Shown: positions 1 to 8,661, counted from the stretch's first letter. The stretch: DNA of 64,000 bases from an uncultured Roseivirga sp. (GCA_947493005.1 CANLOY010000001.1:372001-436000); one strand, 5' to 3'. The notes: a model not told the origin generated them from the sequence alone. Translations and numbers: made by a program.

Positions 1-378
1 GTAGAAGCCAGAGTAGCCACAACCCCAATGCTTCAAGGTTTTAGAATTGCAGGAACAATGGAAATATCTGGAGTTAATCATCAGGTTAATCCATCAAGAG
101 TTCAAGGAATCATAGATTCTGTTAAGAAAGCTATCCCTGATTTTGAAGGCTATAATTTTGAAAATATAAAACCCTGGGCTGGTTTGCGCCCTTGTACACC
201 TGATGGACTTCCATATATTGGAAGAACAAAAGCCATAAGTAATCTACTTGTAGGTACAGGCCATGCAATGTTAGGTTGGACCATGGGGCCAATAACTGGA
301 AAGCTCCTCACAGAAGAGGTTATTGGACAAACTCCTTCTATTCAATCAAGCTTATTAAACGTTGAAAGGTACAATTGA
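1..378 (+). CDS. FAD-dependent amino-acid oxidoreductase (DadA-like), C-terminal part
   Basis: The frame is open from base 1, so the gene starts outside the window and only its last 125 residues are seen. The segment carries the end pattern of the D-amino-acid dehydrogenase / glycine oxidase family: a substrate-domain stretch RIAGTMEISG, the motif WAGLRPCTPDGLPYIG, then GTGHAMLGWTMGP near the C-terminus, which closes the FAD site. Its stop overlaps the next start by 4 nt (TTGA), so the two are probably translated together. Because the next gene is a hydroxyproline dehydratase, this enzyme is likely a flavin-dependent D-hydroxyproline or proline-type dehydrogenase. The family is clear; the substrate is inferred. 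Confidence 0.8.
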   Translation, partial: VEARVATTPMLQGFRIAGTMEISGVNHQVNPSRVQGIIDSVKKAIPDFEGYNFENIKPWAGLRPCTPDGLPYIGRTKAISNLLVGTGHAMLGWTMGPITGKLLTEEVIGQTPSIQSSLLNVERYN

Positions 379-1430
379 AAAATACATACCAAAATATTCT
401 AAGTAATCATGATTTCAGGAAGCCAGATGATTGGTTAAGAATCAAAACTATTGACATGCATACGGGGGGTGAACCTCTCAGGGTAATTGTTGATGGGTTA
501 CCAGAGTTGAAAGGAAACTCTGTATTAGAATATCGAAGGTTCATGAAGTCAAACTATGACCATCTAAGAACCTCTCTAATGTTTGAACCAAGGGGGCATG
601 CCGATATGTATGGCTGTGTTCTACTTCCTCCAAACCATCCATCAGCTGACTTTGGCATCCTTTTCCTTCATAATGAAGGGTATAGTACAATGTGCGGTCA
701 TGCTATTATTGCTATTACCAAACTAGCCGTAGAGATGGGGTGGGTAAAAAAAGAGTCCCCGACAACTAAACTTGAAATAGACGCTCCATGCGGCCGTATA
801 ACTTCATTTGCCAGAATTGAAGAGGGAAAAGTACAAAGTGTATACTTCCACTGTGTCCCCTCTTTTGTTGTAGCACTTGATCAAGATGTAAATGTTGAAG
901 GCCTTGGAAAGGTCAAATATGATTTGGCCTATGGAGGTGCTTTTTATGCATATGTCGATGCAGATAAGCTAGGGATTTCACTGCGGGAAGATAACTATAC
1001 TCAGCTAATCAAAACTGGAATGGATATCAAAAGAGCTGTGGTGAAGTCTTCAAGTTTAGTCAATCATCCTTTTGAAAAAGACTTGAGTTTTCTATACGGA
1101 ACTATCTTCACTAGTCAGAAAACATATAATGGAGCGGATAGTCGGAATGTATGCATTTTTGCAGAGGGTGAAGTTGATCGATCACCAACTGGATCTGGAG
1201 TAGCTGGTAGAATGGCCATTCATCACAAAAAAGGAGAACTCAAACCTGATGGAATGACAATTGAAAGTATCATAGGCACTAAATTCAAAGGCTCTGTTCA
1301 TGACACCCTTTCTTATGGACCCTATGAAGCTGTTATTCCAAAAGTAGAAGGAACAGCTTACGTTACGGGTCAAAACGAATGGTTAATCGATCCAGAAGAT
1401 CCGCTTAAAAATGGCTTCATTCTTAGATAG
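375..1430 (+). CDS. trans-3-hydroxy-L-proline dehydratase (proline racemase family)
   Basis: The 351-residue protein belongs to the proline racemase fold family. The first catalytic site is present as MCGH (Cys107). The second site reads DRSPTGSG, with Thr272 where proline racemases and 4-hydroxyproline epimerases have cysteine. In this family that Cys/Thr pair marks trans-3-hydroxy-L-proline dehydratase, which removes water to give delta1-pyrroline-2-carboxylate. The conserved opening MHTGGEPLRV is also present. The start is a TTG overlapping the upstream stop by 4 nt, with GAAAGG just before it; no in-frame ATG lies nearby. With the upstream flavoenzyme it looks like a collagen-derived hydroxyproline catabolic pair. 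The dehydratase call rests on the Thr replacement, so epimerase activity is unlikely but not excluded. Confidence 0.87.
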   Translation: MKNTYQNILSNHDFRKPDDWLRIKTIDMHTGGEPLRVIVDGLPELKGNSVLEYRRFMKSNYDHLRTSLMFEPRGHADMYGCVLLPPNHPSADFGILFLHNEGYSTMCGHAIIAITKLAVEMGWVKKESPTTKLEIDAPCGRITSFARIEEGKVQSVYFHCVPSFVVALDQDVNVEGLGKVKYDLAYGGAFYAYVDADKLGISLREDNYTQLIKTGMDIKRAVVKSSSLVNHPFEKDLSFLYGTIFTSQKTYNGADSRNVCIFAEGEVDRSPTGSGVAGRMAIHHKKGELKPDGMTIESIIGTKFKGSVHDTLSYGPYEAVIPKVEGTAYVTGQNEWLIDPEDPLKNGFILR

Positions 1431-1542
1431 CAGTTTATACATATAAAATTTAGTGTCATAAAAGCGCTTTTTTGAGCCTAAAATCCTAGCATTACTTGCA
1501 TTAGTAAAATTGCTGAGCCAAATTAGGGACGCTTAGGCTGAC

Positions 1543-1568
1543 TTGACCGACTAAATTTTGACTGACTA
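1543..1568 (+). repeat. 15-bp-period direct repeat in front of the carotenoid desaturase
   Basis: TTGACCGACTA (1543-1553) and TTGACTGACTA (1558-1568) are direct copies of an 11-mer with one mismatch and a 15-bp period. They end 6 bp before the ATG of the downstream desaturase. Such an arrangement may be a binding site for a regulator, or simply a short duplication; no protein can be assigned. Confidence 0.4.
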
Positions 1569-1574
1569 CCATTA

Positions 1575-3038
1575 ATGAGCAAATCAGCTATTGTGATTGG
1601 CTCAGGGATTGCTGGTATAGCTTCAGCTATACGCCTATCTCAAAAAGGATATGCTGTGTCCGTTTTTGAAGCTAACGAGTACCCTGGAGGCAAACTCACA
1701 GAAATACGACTAGGCGACTATAGGTTCGATGCCGGACCTTCTGTTTTTACTATGCCTGAATATGTTGAAGAACTGTTCAAGTTATTTAAGTTCAATCCTT
1801 CAGATCACTTTCAATATAAATCTCTGGACTCTACTGGGAAGTTCTTCTTTCCTGATGGTACTCAATTAACCGCATGGACTGATATAAATAAGGTCTTGTC
1901 AGAGTTTGAAGAGAAATTAGGCGAACCGAGGGAGAACCTTGAGGCCTATTTCAAAAAAAGTAAATTCTTATATGAAAACCTGGCTCCGGTGTTTATGCAC
2001 AAATCGCTGCATAAGGTAACTACTTGGTTAGGAAGTCGAGCTATCATGGCGTATACCAAACTGTCCAGGTTTGACTTCAACAGAACCATGGACCAGGCCA
2101 ATGCCTCCTTATTTGAAAACCCAAAAACTACCCAATTCTTCAATCGCTTTGCCACATACAATGGCTCAGACCCCTATCAGGCTCCAGCTACATTTAATAT
2201 AATTCCTCACCTTGAATTTGGACGAGGCATATTCTTTCCTTTAAAGGGGATGCACCATATTGTAGATAGCCTCTACAATCTTGCTAAAAAGGTCGGGGTT
2301 AAATTCTATTTCAATACACCAATAAAGAAAATCGTTGTTTTCGAAGGAGAAGCTAAAGGTGTAAATACGGCTATGGGCTTTCACAAATCAGATGTGGTTG
2401 TTAGCAATATGGATATGACTGCAACCTATAAAAAGTTGCTAAAAGAACAGAAGCAGCCTAAAAAACTAACATCTCAACCTAAATCAAGTTCTGCACTTAT
2501 CTTTTATTGGGGTATAAAGAAAGAGTTTAAACAGCTTGATCTGCATAATATATTTTTCTCCGAGGATTATAAAGCTGAGTTCGAACACATTTTTAAAAAA
2601 GGAGATATCTACAGCGACCCGACAGTGTATCTAAACATAACAAGTACCCAAAAACCTGACGATGCTCCTGAAGGCTGTCAGAATTGGTTCACTATGATTA
2701 ACGTACCAAATAATCAAGGGCAAGATTGGGACTCAATGATCAAAAAGGCAAGGGTCAATATCATTAAGAAGTTATCAAGTGTATTGGACACGGATGTTGA
2801 GTCTCTTATTGAAGAAGAAGATATTCTTGATCCCAGATTAATAGAGCAAAGAACAAGTGCTGTGGCTGGAGCTCTTTACGGAAACAGTTCTAATAACAAG
2901 TATGCGGCATTTCTCAGACATCCCAATCATTCCCGCAGAATAGATAGTCTATATTTCTGTGGTGGAAGCGTTCATCCAGGAGGAGGCATCCCACTAAGTC
3001 TTCTATCTGCTAAGATTGCAACAGATAATATCTCCTAA
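1575..3038 (+). CDS. crtD: Carotenoid desaturase, CrtD type (CrtI/phytoene desaturase family)
   Basis: The 487-residue protein is an FAD flavoprotein of the CrtI family. It has the N-terminal dinucleotide-binding motif VIGSGIAGIASAIRL (residues 7-21), then FEANEYPGGKL, and a C-terminal FAD motif FCGGSVHPGGGIPLSLLSAK. In Bacteroidota the phytoene desaturase CrtI usually reads DMGPSWYWMPD after the first motif. This protein reads FDAGPSVFTMPE, which is the pattern I associate with the paralogue CrtD (1-hydroxycarotenoid 3,4-desaturase of saproxanthin/myxol-type synthesis). No other carotenoid gene is in the window. Family membership is near certain; the CrtD rather than CrtI assignment is from recalled motif differences. 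The gene converges on the next gene with a 1-nt gap. Confidence 0.75.
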   Translation: MSKSAIVIGSGIAGIASAIRLSQKGYAVSVFEANEYPGGKLTEIRLGDYRFDAGPSVFTMPEYVEELFKLFKFNPSDHFQYKSLDSTGKFFFPDGTQLTAWTDINKVLSEFEEKLGEPRENLEAYFKKSKFLYENLAPVFMHKSLHKVTTWLGSRAIMAYTKLSRFDFNRTMDQANASLFENPKTTQFFNRFATYNGSDPYQAPATFNIIPHLEFGRGIFFPLKGMHHIVDSLYNLAKKVGVKFYFNTPIKKIVVFEGEAKGVNTAMGFHKSDVVVSNMDMTATYKKLLKEQKQPKKLTSQPKSSSALIFYWGIKKEFKQLDLHNIFFSEDYKAEFEHIFKKGDIYSDPTVYLNITSTQKPDDAPEGCQNWFTMINVPNNQGQDWDSMIKKARVNIIKKLSSVLDTDVESLIEEEDILDPRLIEQRTSAVAGALYGNSSNNKYAAFLRHPNHSRRIDSLYFCGGSVHPGGGIPLSLLSAKIATDNIS

Positions 3039-3039
3039 C

Positions 3040-3822
3040 TCAGGAATTTTCAGCAATGAATTGGATTGCTGAATTATTAAAGAATTCTGGCTGTTCCACA
3101 TTGCATACATGTCCGCAGTTAGGAACTACTTGAAGCAAGGATGATGAATGGGTTTCTACGAGCTTCATTACTTGTGGAAGAAACATGTAATCCTCATCTC
3201 CCATCAAATATAAAGTTGGCAACCTTGTATCGTTCTCATTAAAGTAATTAAGTAGTGGATTCAACTTGTAGGTAAGCTGAAACCATCTTATAAATTCCTT
3301 TTGGCAGAGTTTTTTAGCCTGATTGGCAAACAGTATTCTAGACTCCTGATTTCTCTTTCGAGGCATTATTATCCATGCAAAGAAGCGATACAGCCACATA
3401 TATGGCACAACCTTTTTTGTGGCATTGCCAAGGCCAACTAAAAACTTTGATCTAACATTTAAACGTGTAACTGCTCCTCCCATAACAAGAGACTTAACTC
3501 TTTCAGGTGCTAACTCACAAATAGTCCTCATTAAGATGGTACCTAGCGAAATACCTACAAAATGCGATTGTTTAATTTTTAAATGATCAAGGACATCCAA
3601 AACATCTATGGAGATATTCTCGAAGTTATATTCATTGGTAAAGTAGCGTTCAAACATTTCCTGAGACTTGCCATGCCCTCTAAGGTCAATCAGCAAAACG
3701 TTAAAGTGCTTCTTAAAATCTTTTATTTGCTTGAACCAAATTGAAGAACTACCACCAGCACCATGGATAAATGTGACCCACTCGTTGGAGTCATTGTGTA
3801 TATATTGTTTGTAGTATAGCAT
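3040..3822 (-). CDS. Alpha/beta hydrolase
   Basis: This is a canonical alpha/beta-hydrolase fold protein of about 260 residues. The oxyanion region is HGAGGSSSIW, followed by LIDLRGHGKS, the nucleophile elbow GISLG, a late acid segment LMGDEDYMF and the catalytic histidine in PNCGHVCNVEQPE. There is no signal peptide, so it is cytoplasmic. A longer form from a GTG at 3834 is possible, but the ATG at 3822 is preferred because a -7-like element lies at 3836-3843 and would start the transcript after the GTG. The substrate cannot be read from sequence. It converges tail-to-tail with the carotenoid desaturase. Confidence 0.8.
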   Translation of the reverse strand: MLYYKQYIHNDSNEWVTFIHGAGGSSSIWFKQIKDFKKHFNVLLIDLRGHGKSQEMFERYFTNEYNFENISIDVLDVLDHLKIKQSHFVGISLGTILMRTICELAPERVKSLVMGGAVTRLNVRSKFLVGLGNATKKVVPYMWLYRFFAWIIMPRKRNQESRILFANQAKKLCQKEFIRWFQLTYKLNPLLNYFNENDTRLPTLYLMGDEDYMFLPQVMKLVETHSSSLLQVVPNCGHVCNVEQPEFFNNSAIQFIAENS

Positions 3823-3835
3823 TGCGCTGAGCACG

Positions 3836-3843
3836 CAAATGTA
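3836..3843 (-). promoter_or_regulatory. Bacteroidota -7 element (TAnnTTTG) for the hydrolase
   Basis: On the minus strand the bases read TACATTTG, an exact match to the Bacteroidota -7 consensus TAnnTTTG, 13 bp upstream of the ATG at 3822. I see no clear TTTG -33 partner. It would give a leader of only a few bases and favours the ATG over the upstream GTG. Confidence 0.4.
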
Positions 3844-3923
3844 ACAAGTTTAAAGCGAATTGGTTTTGAATGAAGGGTACCAAAAGGGAATTCAAAATCG
3901 TTTTCGCACCGAATCACATTACT

Positions 3924-4238
3924 CTATTGTCTAAGCTTTAAGTATTCGTAACAAAGCTTTTCATATTCTTGTTTGGTAATTTCAATGGTATTAGGGTCTT
4001 CCAAATCTTTAAAAGAACTAACTCTACGCTCCAAACATGATCTTCCAGGCTTAATATAATCGGCATAAACACCATCTTTATCCCCTATAGTTTTGAGAAG
4101 CCGTATAGGTGTTCCATACCAGGTCTTATAATATTCGTAGCATATAAACTCTGCGCCCGAAACAGGTTCCGTACCATGGTAGCCATCGGGTAGACTCCAT
4201 GAGTTAAAATCTATTAATCCATGACTATTTCTTTCCAT
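3924..4238 (-). CDS. Hypothetical protein, 104 aa
   Basis: I do not recognise this protein. It is a small soluble protein rich in aromatic residues (repeated Tyr and Trp, for example FICYEYYKTWYGTP), with no signal peptide or membrane segment. It lies 18 bp downstream of an exported hypothetical protein on the same strand and is probably the last gene of the transcription unit starting at 5999. The ATG at 4238 is the first start in the frame. It is kept as a real gene because of its position and strand; it could be an effector-like or immunity-like partner of the upstream exported protein, but nothing in the sequence shows that. Confidence 0.55.
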   Translation of the reverse strand: MERNSHGLIDFNSWSLPDGYHGTEPVSGAEFICYEYYKTWYGTPIRLLKTIGDKDGVYADYIKPGRSCLERRVSSFKDLEDPNTIEITKQEYEKLCYEYLKLRQ

Positions 4239-4256
4239 AAAATATAGTACAACAAA

Positions 4257-5231
4257 TCATCGACATACCTCAGGGTCATCACACAATGCGTTGATAGCAT
4301 TTTCAAGTGAAGTATTATGTATAGAAACCCATTTAACTCTCTTCTTTTTCTTTCTATTGGATATGAAATCATGTATTGTATCTGCATAGAAAACTATGAG
4401 CGTCCCATACTCCATTTGAAAAGCATCATACATTTCACCTGATTTAGCCGGATCTCCTAGCCTTGACAAGGTCCGTTTTCTGCTTTTTCCGAAGAGCTTA
4501 ATAGAAGTATCTATTCCAAACTCTTTCTCGATAATGAAATAATTCGAAAAATAATTAATCTCAATACCATGTAAAGAAGGGATGTCTGACCAAACTAATT
4601 CATCTACAAACTTGGGAAATAGAAGCTGGAATTGCTCTTCTGTAAAATCAGGTCTAGCACCATTCAGAGTTCCATTTTTAAAATCAACGAACAAATCAAT
4701 TTTGGAATTATTCTCTATTTCAACCGAACCACAAGCATCTTCTATATGGCCTTTTCTACTCTTAGATTTTCTTAAAGAGGCAAGTTCAAAAGTACCAAAT
4801 TGTTCGGGTAGATTCCCCTTGCCTAAAATCCTGTAAGCCCCTTTTACTTCACCAGTGTTCTTAAACCACTTGATACTCGCTTCAAAGTCAGAAAAAGTGT
4901 CTTTTGGCCAACCACCAACATTGCTACAATCAAAAGTGCCTTTGAATGAAATCTTTACTCCTTCATCATTCTTAGCTACCACTTCCCCACAAGTAATGGC
5001 TTTTCCATACAATAGAATGTTATCCCATTCAAACAACCCCTGCAATTGCCCTGATCTAAGAGCTGTGATACTAAGCCTGATTTTTCCCTCTGTATAGCTA
5101 GTACGATTCAATGCGTCACCACGTGCTGTTAGTACAAGTTCATCCACTGAATGTTCTTGATAGGCCTGAAGCTCTAACGCTAAAGTATTAAACAGCGTAA
5201 CAAGCATTAATAATCTCTTTATTAGACTCAT
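4257..5231 (-). CDS. Exported hypothetical protein, 324 aa
   Basis: The protein begins with a probable signal peptide (MSLIKRLLMLVTLFNTLALELQA, cut around residue 23), so it is periplasmic or surface located. The body has alternating beta-strand patterns with glycine turns (LQGLFEWDNILLYGKAITCGEV, then a similar strand-rich block near GAYRILGKGNLPEQFGTFEL) and one pair of cysteines in the first third. No known domain is recognised. The start ATG overlaps the stop of the upstream lipocalin-like gene by 4 nt (ATGA), which argues for coupled translation and a shared role. Confidence 0.6.
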   Translation of the reverse strand: MSLIKRLLMLVTLFNTLALELQAYQEHSVDELVLTARGDALNRTSYTEGKIRLSITALRSGQLQGLFEWDNILLYGKAITCGEVVAKNDEGVKISFKGTFDCSNVGGWPKDTFSDFEASIKWFKNTGEVKGAYRILGKGNLPEQFGTFELASLRKSKSRKGHIEDACGSVEIENNSKIDLFVDFKNGTLNGARPDFTEEQFQLLFPKFVDELVWSDIPSLHGIEINYFSNYFIIEKEFGIDTSIKLFGKSRKRTLSRLGDPAKSGEMYDAFQMEYGTLIVFYADTIHDFISNRKKKKRVKWVSIHNTSLENAINALCDDPEVCR

Positions 5232-5575
5232 TTAACCAGTACTATATGCATTTCATCTTTCCCTATAAGCCCTTTGAGTACTAATTTTTCATCATAAAAA
5301 GGGTCAGGCATGAAGTAATACAGGCCTGTAAGCAGCCCACCTGCCTGATTCATATCTAAACGGATGTGATTAGGGTCCAGAATGGACCAGTTTCCTTTGG
5401 CCTCCTTCCGATCAACTTGCATAATGAAATCTCCATTATCTAGAAATTCGTAGAAAACTACCCTTTCCTCTGTAGGATCTTCTGTATCTATTACAATTCT
5501 TCCATTTGAAGCCATCGTCAGTAACTTCCATTCACCCAGGAATTGTTGGTTCTCAGTTTCTTTTTCGAAAAACAT
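5228..5575 (-). CDS. Lipocalin-like small protein, 115 aa
   Basis: The sequence opens with FLGEWKLLTMASNGR and continues with FLDNGDFIMQV and GNWSILDPNHIRLDM. This is the pattern of lipocalin-like / META-like beta-barrel domains found in many Bacteroidota proteins (first-strand G-x-W, then a regularly spaced strand and turn series). There is no signal peptide. It sits between a DnaJ-type zinc-finger membrane protein (7 bp upstream) and an exported protein (4-nt overlap downstream). The fold is suggested by strand pattern only; the ligand, if any, is unknown. Confidence 0.55.
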   Translation of the reverse strand: MFFEKETENQQFLGEWKLLTMASNGRIVIDTEDPTEERVVFYEFLDNGDFIMQVDRKEAKGNWSILDPNHIRLDMNQAGGLLTGLYYFMPDPFYDEKLVLKGLIGKDEMHIVLVK

Positions 5576-5582
5576 GTGACTC

Positions 5583-5999
5583 TTAACTATTTGTAGTGAA
5601 CAAGTAGATTAGCAATATGATAAAACCAACAACTATGATTACCTTATAAAGCTTGCTGGCTATGTACCCAGCAACCAAGCCTGCAATAATTGTAGCCACC
5701 CAGTTTTCCTCAGAATTTTGATAAGTAGCAACTGCAACAATTATAAATGCAATTAAACCAACAACACCTTGAGCTTTATCTTCTTTACCAGTAGATTTCC
5801 CACTAGGGACTGACTTTTTAGGTTTTGATTTTGGAGGTACCCGTTTAACCGGGTCGGGAACAGTAATTCTACCTGTTCCATTGCAAGTATAACAAGTTTG
5901 CTCACCATGCCTGTAGTATGACGAGCTGGTCTGGATTTTCTTAGAGTAATCTGTAATTAGTCCTCTTCCTCCACAAGTTCCACATGTTTCAGTTGCCAT
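5583..5999 (-). CDS. Membrane protein with DnaJ-type zinc-finger motifs
   Basis: The N-terminus holds two CxxCxGxG motifs, CGTCGGRG (residues 6-13) and CYTCNGTG (36-43). These are the paired half-sites that bind one zinc in the central domain of DnaJ/Hsp40. A lysine- and proline-rich linker (about 50-72) follows, then three hydrophobic segments (about 78-93, 100-115 and 119-134). There is no J-domain, so this is not a co-chaperone of the DnaJ class. It is best described as a membrane-anchored cytosolic zinc-ribbon-like domain of unknown job. It is probably the first gene of the unit that continues with the lipocalin-like, exported and 104-aa genes. Confidence 0.65.
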   Translation of the reverse strand: MATETCGTCGGRGLITDYSKKIQTSSSYYRHGEQTCYTCNGTGRITVPDPVKRVPPKSKPKKSVPSGKSTGKEDKAQGVVGLIAFIIVAVATYQNSEENWVATIIAGLVAGYIASKLYKVIIVVGFIILLIYLFTTNS

Positions 6000-6171
6000 T
6001 ACTTTTAATTAGTTTGAATCAAAACTCAACTGGTTATTAAAGGTCGAATAGCCATCAATTTCGAAATCTAAAACGGGTGATGCACCTAATTTGCAGAATA
6101 GCCAACAAGGGCAGTCAAATAGCCAACCAAGCTGTTGTTTTATTCAATAAAGGACATTGTCAATCTTCAGC

Positions 6172-6705
6172 TCAATTACTCAATCCGTTGGTATTAATAT
6201 TTCTCATTGCAATTCTCATTACCTCATTGGGATCCTGTTCTTCAAAGCGTTCGAACAACATATTATGTATATGCTCCAATCCCTCTAATTGATCTCGAGA
6301 AGATTTGTCAACTATAAAATGAAACATCATTAAATAAACCAGAATCTCCTTTCTCACCTCAAATGGCAATCCAATGGACATCTCAGTAAGTCCATCACAT
6401 GTATAATACATGAACTCACCCTCCGGCATTTCTTCTAGGTTAGACTTCATATCAAACAGAATATCCTTTACATCTGAAGGTTTCATCTTCATTTGCATTA
6501 CATCAATAGAAAAAAGAAGTTGAATTTGACTAGCTTTATTTAGTATCAGAGAATCAATCCTGCGATCAATCTGCCCTATAAGAATTAAACAGTGTCCCAG
6601 AACAGTCATTGATTGCTGATAAAAAGTCATGCCTGTAGCCTGGTTAATCGAATTAGGACTAATACCGTTCGGCATCTTTGGCTTCAGAAAGTCGAAAAGG
6701 CCCAT
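6172..6705 (-). CDS. Hypothetical protein, 177 aa
   Basis: I do not recognise this protein. It starts MGLFDFLKPK, an opening common in small cytosolic Bacteroidota proteins, and the rest is predicted helical with many Met and Asp/Glu residues (for example the stretches near SIDVMQMKMKPSDVK and EVRKEILVYLMMFHF). There is no signal peptide. It is 39 bp downstream of the 638-aa exported protein on the same strand and is probably the last gene of the run that starts at 11177. A TerB-like helical bundle is possible from the helical pattern, but no diagnostic residue supports it. Confidence 0.55.
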   Translation of the reverse strand: MGLFDFLKPKMPNGISPNSINQATGMTFYQQSMTVLGHCLILIGQIDRRIDSLILNKASQIQLLFSIDVMQMKMKPSDVKDILFDMKSNLEEMPEGEFMYYTCDGLTEMSIGLPFEVRKEILVYLMMFHFIVDKSSRDQLEGLEHIHNMLFERFEEQDPNEVMRIAMRNINTNGLSN

Positions 6706-6744
6706 TTTTTCTACTCATTTTTTTCTTTGATATATCAATCAACT

Positions 6745-8661
6745 CTATTTTAACTTCAATGGCCTTTCATCATTAATGAATCGAATCAGGTTTTCCTCAA
6801 ACCTATCTATTGCCTCACTACCACATCCATTAAGCCTCAACATTTTATCTAAGTCCTTTATTATATCCATTACTATTCTTTGTGTACCCATGGTCTCTTC
6901 CCTATTAACCAGCAATTTTAAAGCGGTTCCTAAAGCCTTTTTGTCTATATTACTTTTAACCTTGTTATGAGCTAAAAAGAGCTTTTTGGAAGTATAAAGC
7001 CCAGATGGCCTGTCTTCCCAATCGGAGCAAGAGCGATTAACCACTACACCATACCCATTTCTGGTGACTGTTTCTTCAACGCATACTTCATCCATAATAG
7101 GGACAACATCTGATTTAGGTATATGGCTCACTCCGCATTTAACCGCTCTTTTGCGCATGAACTGATTGGCAATTGCACCAATCACTATGTCGTCTATCCA
7201 GCTATAGGATTTCATTACATCGAACCTACCTCTATAAATAAGACTCAGTGCGATGTCGATATCTTCATCTTCTCGATTGGTTTCAAAGTCTCTGGTTTCC
7301 AGAAAAAAACCATTGCTCTCCATTGACTTTTCTCTTGAGAGATCATAAGCATCTATAGTTGCCTGAATGCGTTCTTCTTTCTCTTTTCGCTTTCTTTTAT
7401 AGTAAGCATGATATTCTTTTTCTGCAGTAGGAGCTTTTCCTTCCAGATAGTAATTTTTGAACTTTTCGTTATCCAAACTCACCTCAAATGTTTGACTTCC
7501 TTTGGGCACTTCTATTTTGTCCCCAGATTTGATTAACATTTCTTTCTGATGGTTGAATTGGTCATGAGAAGAAATATCATTACTCAGCATATCATTCACA
7601 GACCCATTTACTCCATAAGCTATTACCCTTTCTACAGTGGCATTAAAAAAGCCACCTCCGGCAAAATCCAACCTTAGTCTATTAAAAGGAAGCTCCTTTT
7701 TTGTGTTGGACTTAAAGACTTCAAACAGGTGAACACCATCAGGAAGGTTTTCCATCAGCCTGAGGTATACCTCTCCTTCAAGGGGATTTCCTTTTGGGTA
7801 CTCTATTTTAAGCAGGTTATCAAATTTATTCTCGGTTCCATTGCCCTTAGAAAATTCATCCTGCCACTTAAATCGTGCGCCCAAGAGTCTGATCTTAATA
7901 CCATCTTTTTCATAGTAGTCAATGTCAATATTCACACTTCCTTTATTTGGAATCCATCTCTTAATTCGGCTTTCCAGGGTAGAATTTTTCCGCTGCCATT
8001 TACCAATCAAGCTATGTCGTTTTTGCCTTTCAAGATCTGCCTTTCTCAATTCTTCAATTCTCTTATCTGCAAATCGCTTTAAGTCCAGGAGTTCTGCAAT
8101 AGACTTCTTATTGACTTTGTTATTGTTTAGGTAGTTCAGAAATTCCTCATCGGGTACATTGCTTAAAAAGAATTCTGATAGCTTAAGAGGCTTGGTTTTC
8201 TTCTGCCTTATTCTTGAAATGATGTCCTTCTCTTCAAAACTGCCAATTTCAAGGTCATAAAGCTCAGCTCGTTTCATATAAACATACTTTATGGATTTAG
8301 CATCAGTAGTTGACTTGTATGTATTGACAATTTTCTGAATCGACTTTGGGTTTACTTTACCTCCCCTATAACCCTCAATAAGTCCGGTATCAAAAATCAG
8401 TTCATGAATCTTCTTCTTTTTATAAGTTTCAACATACTTTGTAAACTGTATAAATTTGCCTCGGTTATACCTTTCAGGTACTTCATAAATGATGCTGTAT
8501 GAATTTATTAGCACCTCTTTTTTTTCAGGTTGCCTACCTTCTTTTTTTACAATAGGCATGTTAATCTTAGCTTCTATATCAACTATTGAAAGTTCTTTTT
8601 GACAATAGCCGGAAAAAACAGAGCCTATTATTAATGAAAAGATTAATACCTGCTTTCTCAT
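6745..8661 (-). CDS. Exported hypothetical protein, 638 aa
   Basis: A clear signal peptide (MRKQVLIFSLIIGSVFSGYC, cut near residue 20) shows export. The first third is charged and helical. The middle (about 230-400) looks strand-rich, with LFEVFKSNT and LRLDFAGGGFFNATVERV. The last third is again helical and holds several cysteines. No known family is recognised. The start codon shares one base with the stop of the upstream 730-aa lipoprotein gene (TAATG), a tight coupling that suggests the two proteins act together. Base composition is similar to the neighbours, so recent transfer is not evident. Confidence 0.6.
   Translation of the reverse strand: MRKQVLIFSLIIGSVFSGYCQKELSIVDIEAKINMPIVKKEGRQPEKKEVLINSYSIIYEVPERYNRGKFIQFTKYVETYKKKKIHELIFDTGLIEGYRGGKVNPKSIQKIVNTYKSTTDAKSIKYVYMKRAELYDLEIGSFEEKDIISRIRQKKTKPLKLSEFFLSNVPDEEFLNYLNNNKVNKKSIAELLDLKRFADKRIEELRKADLERQKRHSLIGKWQRKNSTLESRIKRWIPNKGSVNIDIDYYEKDGIKIRLLGARFKWQDEFSKGNGTENKFDNLLKIEYPKGNPLEGEVYLRLMENLPDGVHLFEVFKSNTKKELPFNRLRLDFAGGGFFNATVERVIAYGVNGSVNDMLSNDISSHDQFNHQKEMLIKSGDKIEVPKGSQTFEVSLDNEKFKNYYLEGKAPTAEKEYHAYYKRKRKEKEERIQATIDAYDLSREKSMESNGFFLETRDFETNREDEDIDIALSLIYRGRFDVMKSYSWIDDIVIGAIANQFMRKRAVKCGVSHIPKSDVVPIMDEVCVEETVTRNGYGVVVNRSCSDWEDRPSGLYTSKKLFLAHNKVKSNIDKKALGTALKLLVNREETMGTQRIVMDIIKDLDKMLRLNGCGSEAIDRFEENLIRFINDERPLKLK

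Noticed and set aside
1460-1471. AAAAGCGCTTTT as a terminator of the hydroxyproline genes
   Set aside because: The palindrome has no loop and a 4-bp GC core only, so a stable terminator hairpin is unlikely.
6077-6292. 71-codon plus-strand frame at the start of the empty gap
   Set aside because: It runs into the minus-strand 177-aa gene, has no start-site support and no recognisable domain.
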